A stretch of 64,000 nucleotides of DNA from Tropicibacter alexandrii (GCF_003667315.2 NZ_RCTZ02000018.1:22116-86115); one strand, 5' to 3'; shown: positions 43,389-53,077, counted from the stretch's first letter. The notes: a model not told the origin generated them from the letters alone. Program-made: numbers and translations.

Positions 43389-44783
43389 TCAGCGGCGGCG
43401 GTGCATCAGGCTCATGAGCCGCGCTTGGCGGTCGAACGGTCCTTGTGGGACGGGCGTACCGCTCTTCTTGACCATCATCCGATGCACCATCACGGCGGCC
43501 ACACCGGCAAAGATCACGCCGCCCATCGCCTGCCCGATCAGCACCCCCGGCGCGCCGAACAGCGCGCCGCCCGCCAGCACGAAAGGCACCGTGCCCAGCG
43601 TGTGCCGCCCCCAGTTGACCAAGGTGGACCGGAACGGATGGCCCATGTTGTTGAACGCCGCGTTCGCGACGAAGATCACCCCGTTGAAGAAGAAGGCCAG
43701 CGCCAGCGGTCCGCAGAACAGCACGATCAGGTCGCGCGTCACGCCTTCGGCCCCGAAAAGCGCGATGATCGGGCCGCGCAGGGCAAACAGGATCGCCGTC
43801 ACGCCGAGGATGAACAGGCCGCAGAACAACAGCCCGTCGCGCCAGGCTTGTCTGACCCGGTCCATCCGACCCGCGCCGAAGTTCTGGCCGATCACCGGTC
43901 CGATGGCGCCGGACAGCGCAAAGATCACGCCGAACGCCACCGGGGTCATCCGCCCGACGATGGCCATGCCCGCGACCGCCGCCTCGCCAAAGCTGGCCAT
44001 GGCGCGGGTGACGACGGCCTGTCCAAGGGGCGTGGCCAGTTGGGTCAGGATCGCGGGCGCGGCGATGGTCACGATGGGCCGCAGGGCCACGGACAGTTCC
44101 GGGATGCCGGGTCGCACCAGCCCGCCATGGTGGCGAAAGATCGGGATCAGCGCCGTGCCTGCGATCACCAGCCGCGCCGCCACGCTGGCCAGCGCCGCAC
44201 CCGTCAGGTCAAGCCCCAGCCCGAAGATCAAGACCGGGTCGAGCGCGGCATTGACCAGCGCGCCCCAGATCGTCGCCATCATGGCGCGGCGCGCATCGCC
44301 ATGCGCCCGCAGGATCGCGCCGCCCACCATGCCGACGATCAGGAACGGCAGGCTCGGCACGATGATCTGCAGATAAAGGACGGCCAAGTCCAGCGTCTCG
44401 CCCGTGGCGCCCATCAGCGATGCCAGCGCCTCGAGGTTCAGCCAGACTGCCGCCGCGAAGATGCCGCCAAAGACCACGCCCCAGACAAGCGCCGCCGCCG
44501 CTTGGGCGCGGGCCAGATCAGGGTCGCCCTGCCCCAGTGCCCTCGCCACCAACGCGCCCGCCGCGATGGCCATGCCGATACCGAAGGAGGTGGTGAAGAA
44601 CAGGATCGCGCCCGCATAGCCCACCGCCGCCGCCAGCTCTGCATTGCCCAGCATCGCGATGAAGACCATGTCGATGAAGTCGACCGCGAACACCGCCATC
44701 AACCCCACCGACGAGGTCAGCGCCATCACCGTGATGTGGCGAAAGAGGTTGCCCTCAAGGAAAACGGCGCGTGCTTCGGCCAT
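43389..44783 (-). CDS. MATE-family efflux transporter
   Basis: A 464-residue, twelve-span protein of the multidrug and toxin extrusion family. Marks include the opening FLEGNLFRHITVMALTSSVG, the GPVIGQNFGAG motif in the middle and the internal two-fold repeat of MatE domains. These pumps export cationic compounds with Na+ or H+. The gene follows the arsenic operon in the same direction but after a 150-base gap, so it is probably separate. Confidence 0.9.
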   Translation of the reverse strand: MAEARAVFLEGNLFRHITVMALTSSVGLMAVFAVDFIDMVFIAMLGNAELAAAVGYAGAILFFTTSFGIGMAIAAGALVARALGQGDPDLARAQAAAALVWGVVFGGIFAAAVWLNLEALASLMGATGETLDLAVLYLQIIVPSLPFLIVGMVGGAILRAHGDARRAMMATIWGALVNAALDPVLIFGLGLDLTGAALASVAARLVIAGTALIPIFRHHGGLVRPGIPELSVALRPIVTIAAPAILTQLATPLGQAVVTRAMASFGEAAVAGMAIVGRMTPVAFGVIFALSGAIGPVIGQNFGAGRMDRVRQAWRDGLLFCGLFILGVTAILFALRGPIIALFGAEGVTRDLIVLFCGPLALAFFFNGVIFVANAAFNNMGHPFRSTLVNWGRHTLGTVPFVLAGGALFGAPGVLIGQAMGGVIFAGVAAVMVHRMMVKKSGTPVPQGPFDRQARLMSLMHRRR

Positions 44784-44930
44784 GCGGCCTCCTGACTGCA
44801 GTCTGATCGGTGTGCCTTGCACCGAGGATGCAGGCGCAAGGCGATCATACAGGGAAGCGGGACGCAGACGATGTGAAAAACACCATCGCCGCCGATTGCC
44901 ATGGCGGGGGCGCGGGACGCCAAACGGCGG

Positions 44931-45566
44931 TCAGGCCGCGTCCACGGTGGCCAGTGCCCCCACGATCTCGGCGGTGGTCAGGATGGCATGGGCGTAGGTC
45001 GGGCCGTTGATCTCATGCGCGGCGTGCATCGCCTCTGCGGACATGGCCGCCGTCGCATCGCGGACCAATGTCACGTGATACCCAAGTTCGGCCGCATGAC
45101 GCGCCGAGGTCTCGATACAGGTATTGGCGATCAGCCCGACAAAGATGACATGCGTGATCCCGCGCTGGCGCAACTGCACGTCGAGATCGGTATTGGCAAA
45201 GCTGGACGCGCCCCAGTGCTCCTTGACGACGATGTCGCCGTGGTCGGGGCCGAACCCGTCATACCACTCCCCGCCCCAGCTGCCTTGGGCGAACAACTGG
45301 TATTCATGGGCCGCCGCCTGTGACGGTGTCAGATGCGCCCATCCCTCGAAGTCCGAGGCGTGGTGCCGGTGATGCGGCAGGATGAAGATCGGCAAACCCG
45401 CCGCACGGGCCGTCGCCCGGATCTGGGCGAGGTTGGCGTGAAGACCGACGGACGTCGCGACCTCGCTCAGGGCGGGCCACAGCTTGCCCCCCTCTGCAAG
45501 GAAGTCGTTATAGGGATCGATGCAAAGAAGCGCGGTCTTGCCTTCGGGGTATGCGGTCGCGGTCAT
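44931..45566 (-). CDS. Isochorismatase-family cysteine hydrolase
   Basis: A 211-residue soluble hydrolase with the family triad: Asp17 (LLCIDPYND), Lys115 (VVKEHWGASSF) and Cys150 (GLIANTCIETSARHA). Enzymes of this fold cleave amides or, less often, vinyl ethers. It is 63 bases downstream of the molybdenum hydroxylase genes in the same direction, so it may act on a product of that pathway. The substrate is unknown. Confidence 0.88.
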   Translation of the reverse strand: MTATAYPEGKTALLCIDPYNDFLAEGGKLWPALSEVATSVGLHANLAQIRATARAAGLPIFILPHHRHHASDFEGWAHLTPSQAAAHEYQLFAQGSWGGEWYDGFGPDHGDIVVKEHWGASSFANTDLDVQLRQRGITHVIFVGLIANTCIETSARHAAELGYHVTLVRDATAAMSAEAMHAAHEINGPTYAHAILTTAEIVGALATVDAA

Positions 45567-45629
45567 GGATGTGTCCTTTCAGCGGGGCGCGGAGGGGGCG
45601 ATCCTGCCCCGGCGCGTGTCGTCTAGGGG

Positions 45630-47870
45630 TCACGCGAAATCCACAAACTTGTTGAACGGCATCTCGCGCAGGCGTTGGCCGGTGGCCGCAAAGATCGCGT
45701 CGGCCAAAGCAGGCGCGGCGGGGGCGGTTGCAGGCTCGCCCAGACCGCGCACCCGTTCGGCCCGGCCCAACAGCCGGGTGTGGAACCGCGGTGTCTGGTA
45801 GAGGCGCATCCCCTCGAACGCGTCGAAATTGGTCTGTTGAACCGCGTGGTTCTCGTAGGTCAGCTCGCAATTCATCGCGTGGCCAAGCCCGTAGACGGCG
45901 GCCCCGGTCAGCTGCGCCTCGGCGTTGACCGGGTCGAAGACGGTGCCGCAATCGGCGGCGATCCAGACATCGTCGATGCGGATTCCACGCTCGGTCAGGG
46001 TCACGTCGATGACCTCGGCCACGGGCACGCCGTGCGTATGGGCAAAGGCGATGCCCCGCCCGCGCCCCGGTCCGATATCGGCACCCGCCCAGTTCGACAT
46101 CTCGGCCACGGCCTCGAGAACCCGGCGGCTGTCGGCGTCGGCGATCAGGCGCAGCCGTTCCTCCAGCGGATCGGCCCCTGCGGCGTGGATCAGCTCGGAC
46201 AGGAAGCTTTCATGGAAAAAGCTGTTGGAGCAGGCCCCGGGCGAACGCCACGACCCGACCGGCATCATCGGCGGCGCGGCATAGCCCGTCACGCGATAGT
46301 TCGGGATGGCGTAGGGTTGGTCGAAGGCGCCCCAGACCAGCATCGTGTCGGCCCCCGGCGGCACGACGAAGATACGCCCGAACCAAGACGAGATGAGCGA
46401 GGCGCTGATGCTGTCGAGGTCATAGGCCAGCACCCGGCCATTCCCCACCCTGCCCCGGCCAAGCGCCATGTGCATTGGCCGGGGGAAGTCATGTGTCATG
46501 TCCTCTTCACGGCTCCATGTGGTCTTGATCGGCGTGCCGGGCATGGTCGCGGCGATCTGGATCGCCTGCACCACGTAGTCGTGGTCGAGCCTGCGGCCAA
46601 AGCTGCCACCTGCGGACAGGGCGTGGAGGGTGACCTGCGAGGGGTCGAGGCCGGTCATTTCGACCGCCGCATCGCGCACCACGGCGGGGATTTGCGTGGC
46701 GGTCCAGATCTGCACCCTGTCCGCCTCGACCAGCACCGTGGCGCTGAGCGGCTCGAGCGCGGCATGGGCAAGGGCGGGCGACCGGTAGTCCGCCTCGATC
46801 ACGGTGGCCCCGTTCAGCGCCGCCTCGACATCGCCGTCGTCGCGCAACCGGCTGTTCTGGAACTCCTCCGTGCGCGCCTCCGCCAGCGCCTGCCACATCT
46901 CGGCGCTGCTGGCCGGGTAGTCGGGGGGAAGCCAGTCGACCTCCAGCGCCTGCGCCGCCTGAAACGCGAACCAAGTGTTGTCGGCGATGACGGCCAGCCC
47001 CTCGTTCACCTCGACGACGGACCGCACGCCCTGCATCGCCAGCGCGGCATCGGGGCTGTAACTTGCCATACCGCCGCCGCGTCCCGGATTGGCGCGCACC
47101 GTGGCATAGAGCATGCCGGGCAGCGCAACGTCGATCCCGTAGTCTTGGGTTCCGGTCGATTTCGCGACGATGTCGAGCCGCTGATAAGGCTTGCCCAGCC
47201 GCGTCCATTCGGAGGCGGGGCGGAGGGTCACATCGGTGACGGGCTCGATCTTGGCGGCGTCTGCGGCAAGCTCGGTATAGGCGATCCGGGTTCCGTCGGG
47301 CAGGATGACGTGACCGTCCTCGCTCCGCAGATCGGCACGCGCAAGACCGGTGCGCGCCGCCGCGGCCTTGAGGGTTTCCCGGGCCGTGGCGCCCGCCATG
47401 CGCAGGCTCTCGTGCAGGTCAGCGGTGGAGGACGAGCCGCCGGTGAATTGCGAGCCGGTCAGGCGCGCGACATTCATCATCAGGTCCCGCACCGTGCGGG
47501 CCACGAACCCGTCGTCCCATGCCGGAAAGGGCATGCTCTCGCCTGCGATGATGCCGTTGAAATAGGCCTTGTGCGGCTGGCCCGGGTCGAGCGTTGCGGT
47601 GGCCGGGTCGATGTCCAACTCCTCGGCGATCAGCATGGCCTGGGTCGAGGCGATCCCCTGCCCCACATCGGCGCGCGGGACGATCAGGGTGATCCCGTCC
47701 GGCGTGATCTTGACGAAGGGGGTCAGCGCCGCCTCGCCGTCGGCCAGCCCCTCAAGCAGAGGGTTCGGCGTGGGCCGGGTCACGAAATACGCCCCAAAGG
47801 CAACCCCGCCGAGAATGGCGGCTGACCCGATCAGGAAACTGCGGCGGGCAATGGTTCTGGCACGTCCCAT
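45630..47870 (-). CDS. Molybdopterin-binding oxidoreductase large subunit (IorB-like)
   Basis: A 746-residue molybdenum hydroxylase of the aldehyde/xanthine-oxidase superfamily. Twin Arg in ARRSFLIGSAAILGG is a Tat signal, so the enzyme is exported folded, as in isoquinoline-1-oxidoreductase-type large subunits. Molybdopterin regions include GGSFGRR and VGSWRSPGACSNSFFHES, and GLGEPATAPAAPALADAI near the C-terminus. It begins 3 bases after the 2Fe-2S subunit gene. No FAD subunit is adjacent. The substrate cannot be told. Confidence 0.88.
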   Translation of the reverse strand: MGRARTIARRSFLIGSAAILGGVAFGAYFVTRPTPNPLLEGLADGEAALTPFVKITPDGITLIVPRADVGQGIASTQAMLIAEELDIDPATATLDPGQPHKAYFNGIIAGESMPFPAWDDGFVARTVRDLMMNVARLTGSQFTGGSSSTADLHESLRMAGATARETLKAAAARTGLARADLRSEDGHVILPDGTRIAYTELAADAAKIEPVTDVTLRPASEWTRLGKPYQRLDIVAKSTGTQDYGIDVALPGMLYATVRANPGRGGGMASYSPDAALAMQGVRSVVEVNEGLAVIADNTWFAFQAAQALEVDWLPPDYPASSAEMWQALAEARTEEFQNSRLRDDGDVEAALNGATVIEADYRSPALAHAALEPLSATVLVEADRVQIWTATQIPAVVRDAAVEMTGLDPSQVTLHALSAGGSFGRRLDHDYVVQAIQIAATMPGTPIKTTWSREEDMTHDFPRPMHMALGRGRVGNGRVLAYDLDSISASLISSWFGRIFVVPPGADTMLVWGAFDQPYAIPNYRVTGYAAPPMMPVGSWRSPGACSNSFFHESFLSELIHAAGADPLEERLRLIADADSRRVLEAVAEMSNWAGADIGPGRGRGIAFAHTHGVPVAEVIDVTLTERGIRIDDVWIAADCGTVFDPVNAEAQLTGAAVYGLGHAMNCELTYENHAVQQTNFDAFEGMRLYQTPRFHTRLLGRAERVRGLGEPATAPAAPALADAIFAATGQRLREMPFNKFVDFA

Positions 47871-47873
47871 GGC

Positions 47874-48332
47874 TCAGGCCTCCCGCATGGCGCTGGCGGC
47901 GGCGTGGACGGCGGCGCGGATGCGGGGATAGGTCCCGCAGCGGCACAGGTTGCCCGACATGGCGTCGTCGATATCGTCATCCGTCGGCTCGGCGTTGCGG
48001 GCCAGAAGGTCGGCGGCCTGCATGATCTGGCCGGATTGGCAGTAGCCGCATTGCGCCACTTGGTGCTCGATCCAAGCCGCCTGAATGGCATGAAGCGCGT
48101 CGGGTGTCCCCAGCCCCTCGATCGTCGTGATCTCGCCCCAGACATCGCCCAAGGCGACCTGACATGACCGCACCGCTTCACCGTCGATATGCACCGTGCA
48201 GGCCCCGCATTGGGCGATGCCGCAACCGTATTTGACGCTGGTCATGTTCAGACCGTCGCGCAGCGCCCAGAGCAAAGGCATGTCGTCAGGCAGATCCACC
48301 GTGCGAGAACTGCCGTTAATCGTAAGGTCCAT
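47874..48332 (-). CDS. 2Fe-2S subunit of the molybdenum hydroxylase (IorA-like)
   Basis: A 152-residue iron-sulfur protein. The plant-type cluster uses Cys37, Cys42, Cys45 and Cys57 ([18 protein letters not shown]...SC); the second cluster uses the CGYC and LCRCGTY motifs. It passes electrons from the molybdenum subunit encoded immediately downstream. The start ATG follows a region without protein-like codons; the first gene of the operon, divergent from an AraC regulator. Confidence 0.9.
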   Translation of the reverse strand: MDLTINGSSRTVDLPDDMPLLWALRDGLNMTSVKYGCGIAQCGACTVHIDGEAVRSCQVALGDVWGEITTIEGLGTPDALHAIQAAWIEHQVAQCGYCQSGQIMQAADLLARNAEPTDDDIDDAMSGNLCRCGTYPRIRAAVHAAASAMREA

Positions 48333-48412
48333 GGCGGTCTCCGGCCGGATTGTGGGGAACGCGTCGCGCGTCGTTGAAGCCAGCTTAGGCCCCCCACCCC
48401 CCACCAGCGATA

Positions 48413-48446
48413 TGCAGATGCGGTCAACGGCAAGCAAATCCGCTCA
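48413..48446 (+). promoter_or_regulatory. AraC-type direct repeat, divergent promoter 1
   Basis: TGCAGATGCGGTCA (48413-48426) and AGCAAATCCGCTCA (48433-48446) are partial copies of one motif, 20 bases start to start. They lie between the 2Fe-2S gene and the first AraC gene. The same motif and spacing occur at 53044-53077 next to the second AraC gene. Confidence 0.6.
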
Positions 48447-48518
48447 CGAGCCGGCCCGCCTCTGGCGGCGATCCCCGGCGCGTGTCATGCAGGTCAAGTC
48501 AGATCGAAGACCGAGGCC

Positions 48519-49541
48519 ATGGACACAGAACCGACCTATTCCCTTTTCATGGCGACCGATGTGGCCTGCCGCATCCTCGGCGTCGATCCGGTGTTGATGC
48601 TGGAAACCGCCGGGCTGGGCGCGCTGCCCTATGGCCGGGCCGAGCTGCGCGGCACGGCGCAGCAGTATTTCGACTGCTGGAACACGATGGAGGTTCTGTC
48701 GCCGCGCCCCGATTACGTGCCCCATCTCGGCATCGCGATCTCGCGCGGGCCGGTGATCCCGGTCTTCTTCACGCTGTCCTGCGCGCCCGACATGGAAACC
48801 GGGCTGATGCGTCTGGCACAGTTCAAGACGCTGCTCGGGCCGACGCTTCTGCGGGTGTTCCGCGAGGATGGGCGGCTGAGGCTGGAATATGACAGCGTCG
48901 ACGCGCAAGTGCCGATGCCACCGACCCTTGGGGCCCTGCAACTGGTGGTCGCCGTCGAGAACATGCGGAGCGCAACGGCCCACCCTGTCTGTCCGGTGGC
49001 GGCGGGCTTCGATGGATCGCAGGAGGAACGGCGCATGATCGCCGGTCATCTCGGGATCATGCCGGAACGGTCGCACACCGCCTATGTCACGTTTGCCCCC
49101 GAAGATGCGAAACGCCGGTTCATCTCGGAAAACCCGGCGCTCTGGTCCGATATCGAGGCCGATCTGAAGCTGAAATTGGCCGCCCAGAACGACCGCTGGC
49201 CCATCGCCGATCGGGTGCGCGGTGCCTTGGTCGACCTGATGCCCGCCGGGCGCACCGGCGCCGAAGACGTGGCGTTTGCATTGGGGATCAGCCGCAGCAC
49301 CTTGCAGCGGCGCTTGCGCGACGTGGGAACATCCTATCAGGCGGTTCTGGACGCCACGCGGCGCGACATGGCGGTCCGCTATCTGACCAAGACCACCCTG
49401 CGCGCCGACGAGATCGCGCGGGTGCTTGCCTATCGCGACGCCAACAGCTTTTCGAGAAGCTTCCGGCGATGGACCGGGCAAGCGCCATTTGCCTTTCGTC
49501 AGGACCAGACGCGCTCAACCTCGCCGGACGACGCAGAATAG
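48519..49541 (+). CDS. AraC-family regulator 1
   Basis: A 340-residue regulator with an N-terminal arabinose-binding-like domain (PF12625 type; CWNTMEVLSPRPDYV, PVFFTLSCAPDMETGLMRLAQFK) and a C-terminal pair of helix-turn-helix units (about 240-330; VAFALGISRSTLQRRLRDVG and IARVLAYRDANSFSRSFRRWTG). It is divergent from the molybdenum hydroxylase genes and paralogous to the regulator at 53147-54148. Confidence 0.9.
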   Translation: MDTEPTYSLFMATDVACRILGVDPVLMLETAGLGALPYGRAELRGTAQQYFDCWNTMEVLSPRPDYVPHLGIAISRGPVIPVFFTLSCAPDMETGLMRLAQFKTLLGPTLLRVFREDGRLRLEYDSVDAQVPMPPTLGALQLVVAVENMRSATAHPVCPVAAGFDGSQEERRMIAGHLGIMPERSHTAYVTFAPEDAKRRFISENPALWSDIEADLKLKLAAQNDRWPIADRVRGALVDLMPAGRTGAEDVAFALGISRSTLQRRLRDVGTSYQAVLDATRRDMAVRYLTKTTLRADEIARVLAYRDANSFSRSFRRWTGQAPFAFRQDQTRSTSPDDAE

Positions 49542-49565
49542 GCACCGGGTCATCACGGCGCGCCG

Positions 49566-50000
49566 TCAGGTGACAGCCGCCGATCCCGTCTCGGCTCTGC
49601 TGAACTCTGCGATCACATCGCGCCGCAACAGCAGCCCGAGCGCCCCAATCTGTGCGAGCATGAACAGGCCGATCCCCAGATAGACCGTCGCGGCCGAGGC
49701 CATTTCGACCGGCATCGGGCTAATCACCTGCGTGATCAGGCCTTGCGAATAATCGAACGCGCCCACGGCGTTGTAGGCGACAAGCGCGCCCCAGACCGCG
49801 ACGCTGCGCCGGGTCCAGAACACATACAGCATCACCGGCACGGCAAAGCCGATGATCGTGTCGCTCAGCCACGGGCCGAACCAGCCATCGGGCGCGATGC
49901 CGCCGAACATCTGCACCTGCGGCAGGAACAGGATCGTCTGCGCGCGAAAGATCGTGGCGCCCATCAGAAGCGTGATCGCCCATTTGATCGTCGGTGTCAT
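49566..50000 (-). CDS. Four-span membrane protein, redox cluster
   Basis: A 144-residue membrane protein, MTPTIKWAITLLMGATIF at the start, with about four hydrophobic helices. Its start overlaps the stop of the DUF1772-like gene by 4 bases, so the two are made together. No family beyond membrane protein can be named. Confidence 0.65.
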   Translation of the reverse strand: MTPTIKWAITLLMGATIFRAQTILFLPQVQMFGGIAPDGWFGPWLSDTIIGFAVPVMLYVFWTRRSVAVWGALVAYNAVGAFDYSQGLITQVISPMPVEMASAATVYLGIGLFMLAQIGALGLLLRRDVIAEFSRAETGSAAVT

Positions 50001-50476
50001 GTCGCAGGCCTTTCGGCGTTTTTGAGGACGGCAAGCAGGGCAAAGACCGGGACGGCCACGGCAATCGCCACCCGGATGACATGCAGCCCCAACCAGGTGG
50101 CTCGAACGGTCGATGCCTCGGCTGCGGTATAGCTGTCCCAGATCAGCAGGATGTTCTGCGGGATGAAATAGCCCAGCGTGAACACGGTGTTGGCCCCATA
50201 GAGCCAGATCGCCCACATCCACAGCCGACGCACCGGGCGGGTCTGCCAATCGAGCCGCACCGACAGCACCAGACCGATCAAGGTGATCAGGTTCAGCGGA
50301 ATGATGGTGAGGGCGAAGTTCAGGAACTCATCCCAGAACCCCGCCCGCCAGACCAGCGGATCGGTCCCGAGCCAGCGGATGCCGTAAGACACGAGGATCA
50401 GCAGGCCGCCGCCCGCGAAAGCCGCGGAGGCGATGACGGCGGTCATGTTCACGGCCGTGCGGTAGGTGTCGCGCAT
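49997..50476 (-). CDS. DUF1772-like membrane protein A
   Basis: A 159-residue protein with four membrane spans and the LVLSVRLDWQTRPVRR loop. It is clearly paralogous to the gene at 51670-52197 (shared LVGLVLSxRLDW and the RVxIxxAVPVxAL end). DUF1772/anthrone-oxygenase-like proteins are small four-helix membrane proteins. It is coupled to the next gene by ATGA. Confidence 0.7.
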   Translation of the reverse strand: MRDTYRTAVNMTAVIASAAFAGGGLLILVSYGIRWLGTDPLVWRAGFWDEFLNFALTIIPLNLITLIGLVLSVRLDWQTRPVRRLWMWAIWLYGANTVFTLGYFIPQNILLIWDSYTAAEASTVRATWLGLHVIRVAIAVAVPVFALLAVLKNAERPAT

Positions 50477-50506
50477 CTGAGGTATCCTCCAACGGGTTCG
50501 AAAACG

Positions 50507-50959
50507 TCACTGAACGGGGATGAAGTCTGCCCGCTCCTCGAAGATCACCAGATTGATGCAGGGCTCCGGCCCGACGCAGAGGTCGGCATGGGGCACATCG
50601 GCGGGCTGGTACCAGCTCGACCCGGCGGTCAGGATCGGGCCCTGGTCGGGTTCCGACATCTCCCAGTGTTGGTGACGGCCCGCGATGACGAAGCCCCAGT
50701 AGCCGTCGCTATGGGTATGCTGGATGGCCATGGACTGCCCCGGATCGGTGCGGGACAGGATCGCCGTGGCGATGCCCTGCTCGAAGCCGCCGTAGAGCGT
50801 GAAGGCCTCGACGCCCGGGAAGAGCGGCGCGAAGGGCTCCTCCTCGATCGGGGTGCGGACCATCTGGTCGGGAAAGCGCTCCTGCGCCATGGCGGGAAGG
50901 GTTGCAGCGGCAAGAAGGACAAGCCCGAGTGCGGCGGAGGTGAATGTTCGGCTGTGCAT
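50507..50959 (-). CDS. Exported cupin-fold protein
   Basis: A 150-residue protein with a signal peptide (ALGLVLLAAATLPAMAQ) and a single cupin domain: QHTHSDGYWGFVIAGRHQHWE gives the metal-binding His pair and Glu/His pattern. It sits in a minus-strand run with membrane proteins and an SDR. Start chosen for the signal peptide; upstream codons are not protein-like. Confidence 0.75.
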   Translation of the reverse strand: MHSRTFTSAALGLVLLAAATLPAMAQERFPDQMVRTPIEEEPFAPLFPGVEAFTLYGGFEQGIATAILSRTDPGQSMAIQHTHSDGYWGFVIAGRHQHWEMSEPDQGPILTAGSSWYQPADVPHADLCVGPEPCINLVIFEERADFIPVQ

Positions 50960-51021
50960 CGTGGAAAACTCCCGGGTTGGTTGATGGGGCATAAATCTTG
51001 TGGGCGAAGGAGGGGTCATTC

Positions 51022-51059
51022 TTTTTTTTGGGGGGGCGAGGGGCACCTTCCCGGTGCCC
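51022..51059. repeat. Homopolymer run and hairpin before the cupin gene
   Basis: Eight T then seven G (51022-51036) are followed by a 7-base hairpin (GGGCACC / GGTGCCC, 51041-51059). The hairpin lies just past the upstream membrane-protein stop and may be its terminator or a processing site. Confidence 0.45.
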
Positions 51060-51070
51060 AACGTGTCTGT

Positions 51071-51565
51071 TCAGCCCGCGATCAGGCGATAGAGCACGAA
51101 GACCTCTCCCAAGATCATCGGGACCGACAGCAGCACCTGAAACAGCCAGACGACGCCCATCTTCTTGTTCCAGAACTGCTCGGCGATGAAGTAGCGCTGG
51201 ATCACGGCCATATCGGCGAAGCAGATCAGCACGAACACCCATGCCAGACCGCGCAAGACCGGCTCTGAGCCGCCTTGTGTGATCGCAAAGGCCAGAACCA
51301 CGGCAGACAGCGCGACGGCCAGATCGCCGACGGCAATGAGACCCTTGGCTCTCTTGGTGATGTCGTCGTCAAGCTGTCCGGGCATGACGACGGTCATGCC
51401 GATGAAGCGGAACATGTGAAGCGCCGCGACGGGCCAGATCGCGTCGGCAAAGTCGGCCTGAACGATGTCGGGCAGCAGCCAGCGACACAGGATGAGCGTC
51501 GCCAAAAGGCTGACCGTCATCTGGATGTTCATGACCACAAGGTTCTGGCGGGCGGCAAGGGGCAT
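51071..51565 (-). CDS. Four-span membrane protein, redox cluster
   Basis: A 164-residue membrane protein with about four to five spans (MTVSLLATLILCRWLLP, LAVALSAVVLAFAI, VLICFADMAVIQRYF, LFQVLLSVPMILGEVFVLY). No recognised family. It lies between the two DUF1772-like paralogues in one minus-strand series. Confidence 0.6.
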   Translation of the reverse strand: MPLAARQNLVVMNIQMTVSLLATLILCRWLLPDIVQADFADAIWPVAALHMFRFIGMTVVMPGQLDDDITKRAKGLIAVGDLAVALSAVVLAFAITQGGSEPVLRGLAWVFVLICFADMAVIQRYFIAEQFWNKKMGVVWLFQVLLSVPMILGEVFVLYRLIAG

Positions 51566-51669
51566 GGAAGGGTCCTGTGAAGTCTTGCGGACAGGGCGCG
51601 CCCTGTCTGTGGAGGTCAGTGGAACTCAGTCTCGTTCATGGAACTTCGTTCCTTGTCGCAGGGTCGGAC

Positions 51670-52197
51670 CTACGCCGATCGCGCGCGCATCGCGCGCAGG
51701 GCATAGACGGGGATGGCAAGGGTGATCAGGACGCGGGGGATATGGCCCAGAAGCCAGATCAAGCGGATCGTGGTGGCGTTTTCCTCGGTCACCGGACCGA
51801 CCAACGCGATGGCCTTGTAGAGGGCCAGTACGTCGCCAATGGGCGATCCGACCGCCGCCGCAAGCTGTACGTTGAGCGGCATGTGGTACAGGATCGTGAT
51901 CAGCGAAAGCCCCAGATAGAGCCACAACGAGATCATCCAATTCCGCCGCGCCGGGGCGATATGCCAATCGAGCCGGGCGGACAGGACAAGGCCCACCAAC
52001 ATGGCCAAGAACAGGGGCATGATCGTGTAGAGGAAATTGCTGAACTGCGGGAAGAATTCCGCAACGAAATCCACAGGCGGGAGTGTGAGCCAATAAGCCC
52101 CCATGGACGTCCCGATGAAGAGATTTGCGCCGAAGAAGCCGGCTGATGTGGTGACCGCCAACCCGTTCATTCGGCTGCGGTAGCTGTCGGATTGCAT
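51670..52197 (-). CDS. DUF1772-like membrane protein B
   Basis: A 175-residue four-span membrane protein with LVGLVLSARLDWHIAPARR and a C-terminal RVLITLAIPVYALRAMR. It is a paralogue of the gene at 49997-50476. It begins 22 bases downstream of the SDR gene. The pair suggests two subunits or a duplication. Confidence 0.7.
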   Translation of the reverse strand: MQSDSYRSRMNGLAVTTSAGFFGANLFIGTSMGAYWLTLPPVDFVAEFFPQFSNFLYTIMPLFLAMLVGLVLSARLDWHIAPARRNWMISLWLYLGLSLITILYHMPLNVQLAAAVGSPIGDVLALYKAIALVGPVTEENATTIRLIWLLGHIPRVLITLAIPVYALRAMRARSA

Positions 52198-52219
52198 GAC
52201 GTTAGCCCTGTCGTTGGGG

Positions 52220-52997
52220 TCAATGAAACTCGGTCTTGGCGAATTGACGAAACAGGAAGGCAGGCGCGATCCGGCTCATCCATTTGATCTGGCGCGACTG
52301 TCCCAACAGCATCTCGGTCCGGTCCCGGCGCACCCCGTCGAGGATGTCGCGCACCAGATCGGCGGGCTTCATCTTCTTGAAATTGTCGGATTTCAGCACC
52401 GTTGCCATGTCGGTATCGACCACGGGCGGCAGGGCTTCGAACACGGCGATGCCGTGGGGCTTCAACTGGTGGCGCAGGGTTTGTGCGCAGTGATGGATCA
52501 GCGCCTTGGTCCCGGAATAGACCGGCGTGCCCGGCGAGGCGACAAAGGCGACGCCCGAGCCGATGAACAGAACCCCGGGCTGCGCGCTCATCTGCAACAG
52601 CGGCAGCGCACGTCGCGTCAGGGTCAGCGGAGCCGTGGCGTTGATCGCGATTTCGCGCTCGATCTTTTGCAGCGCGTCGGGATCCGCCGCGAAGTCGTAG
52701 GCCAAGAATATACCAGCATTGTTGACCAGCAGATCGAGCCGACCATGCGCCGCCTGAATGTCCGACAGGATCCGATCCTGATCTTCGGCCCGCGTCACAT
52801 CCCCCGCGATGGCCTGCGCCCCGGTCTCGCGCGCCGCCGTCGCCAGCTTGTCCGCATCGCGCCCACAGATGATGACCGTGTTCCCCATGCGCCACGAGTT
52901 GGCGGGTCAATTCGAGCCCGATACCCGAGCCACCGCCGGTCACGAGGATGATTTTCGATGTCAGGTCCAAGCCGATCTCTCCCAGCGCAAATGTCAT
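52220..52997 (-). pseudogene. Short-chain dehydrogenase/reductase, frameshifted near 52883
   Basis: The N-terminal Rossmann motif VTGGGSGIGLELTRQLVAHG is in one frame and the rest (NTVIICGRDADKL, NNAG, catalytic YSGTKA) is in the next. The break is at a run of four C on the plus strand (52882-52885): removing one restores a 258-residue SDR with all motifs, including TGxxxGIG and YxxxK. The gene is divergent from the second AraC regulator and heads the minus-strand series of membrane and cupin genes. It may be a real mutation or a sequencing error in a homopolymer. Confidence 0.8.
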
Positions 52998-53043
52998 GGC
53001 CAGGTTAGACCTCGGGCACGGCATCCATCTACGGATGGCGACG

Positions 53044-53077
53044 TGCAGATCGGCTCATGGATTTGCAGATCGTCTCA
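53044..53077 (+). promoter_or_regulatory. AraC-type direct repeat, divergent promoter 2
   Basis: TGCAGATCGGCTCA (53044-53057) and TGCAGATCGTCTCA (53064-53077) differ at one base and start 20 bases apart, the usual spacing for two AraC half-sites on one helix face. They lie between the SDR gene and the second AraC gene. Confidence 0.7.

Noticed and set aside
51022..51036. T8G7 run as a phase-variable promoter
   Set aside because: Possible, but it lies between two co-directional genes with no promoter boxes visible; reported only as a repeat.
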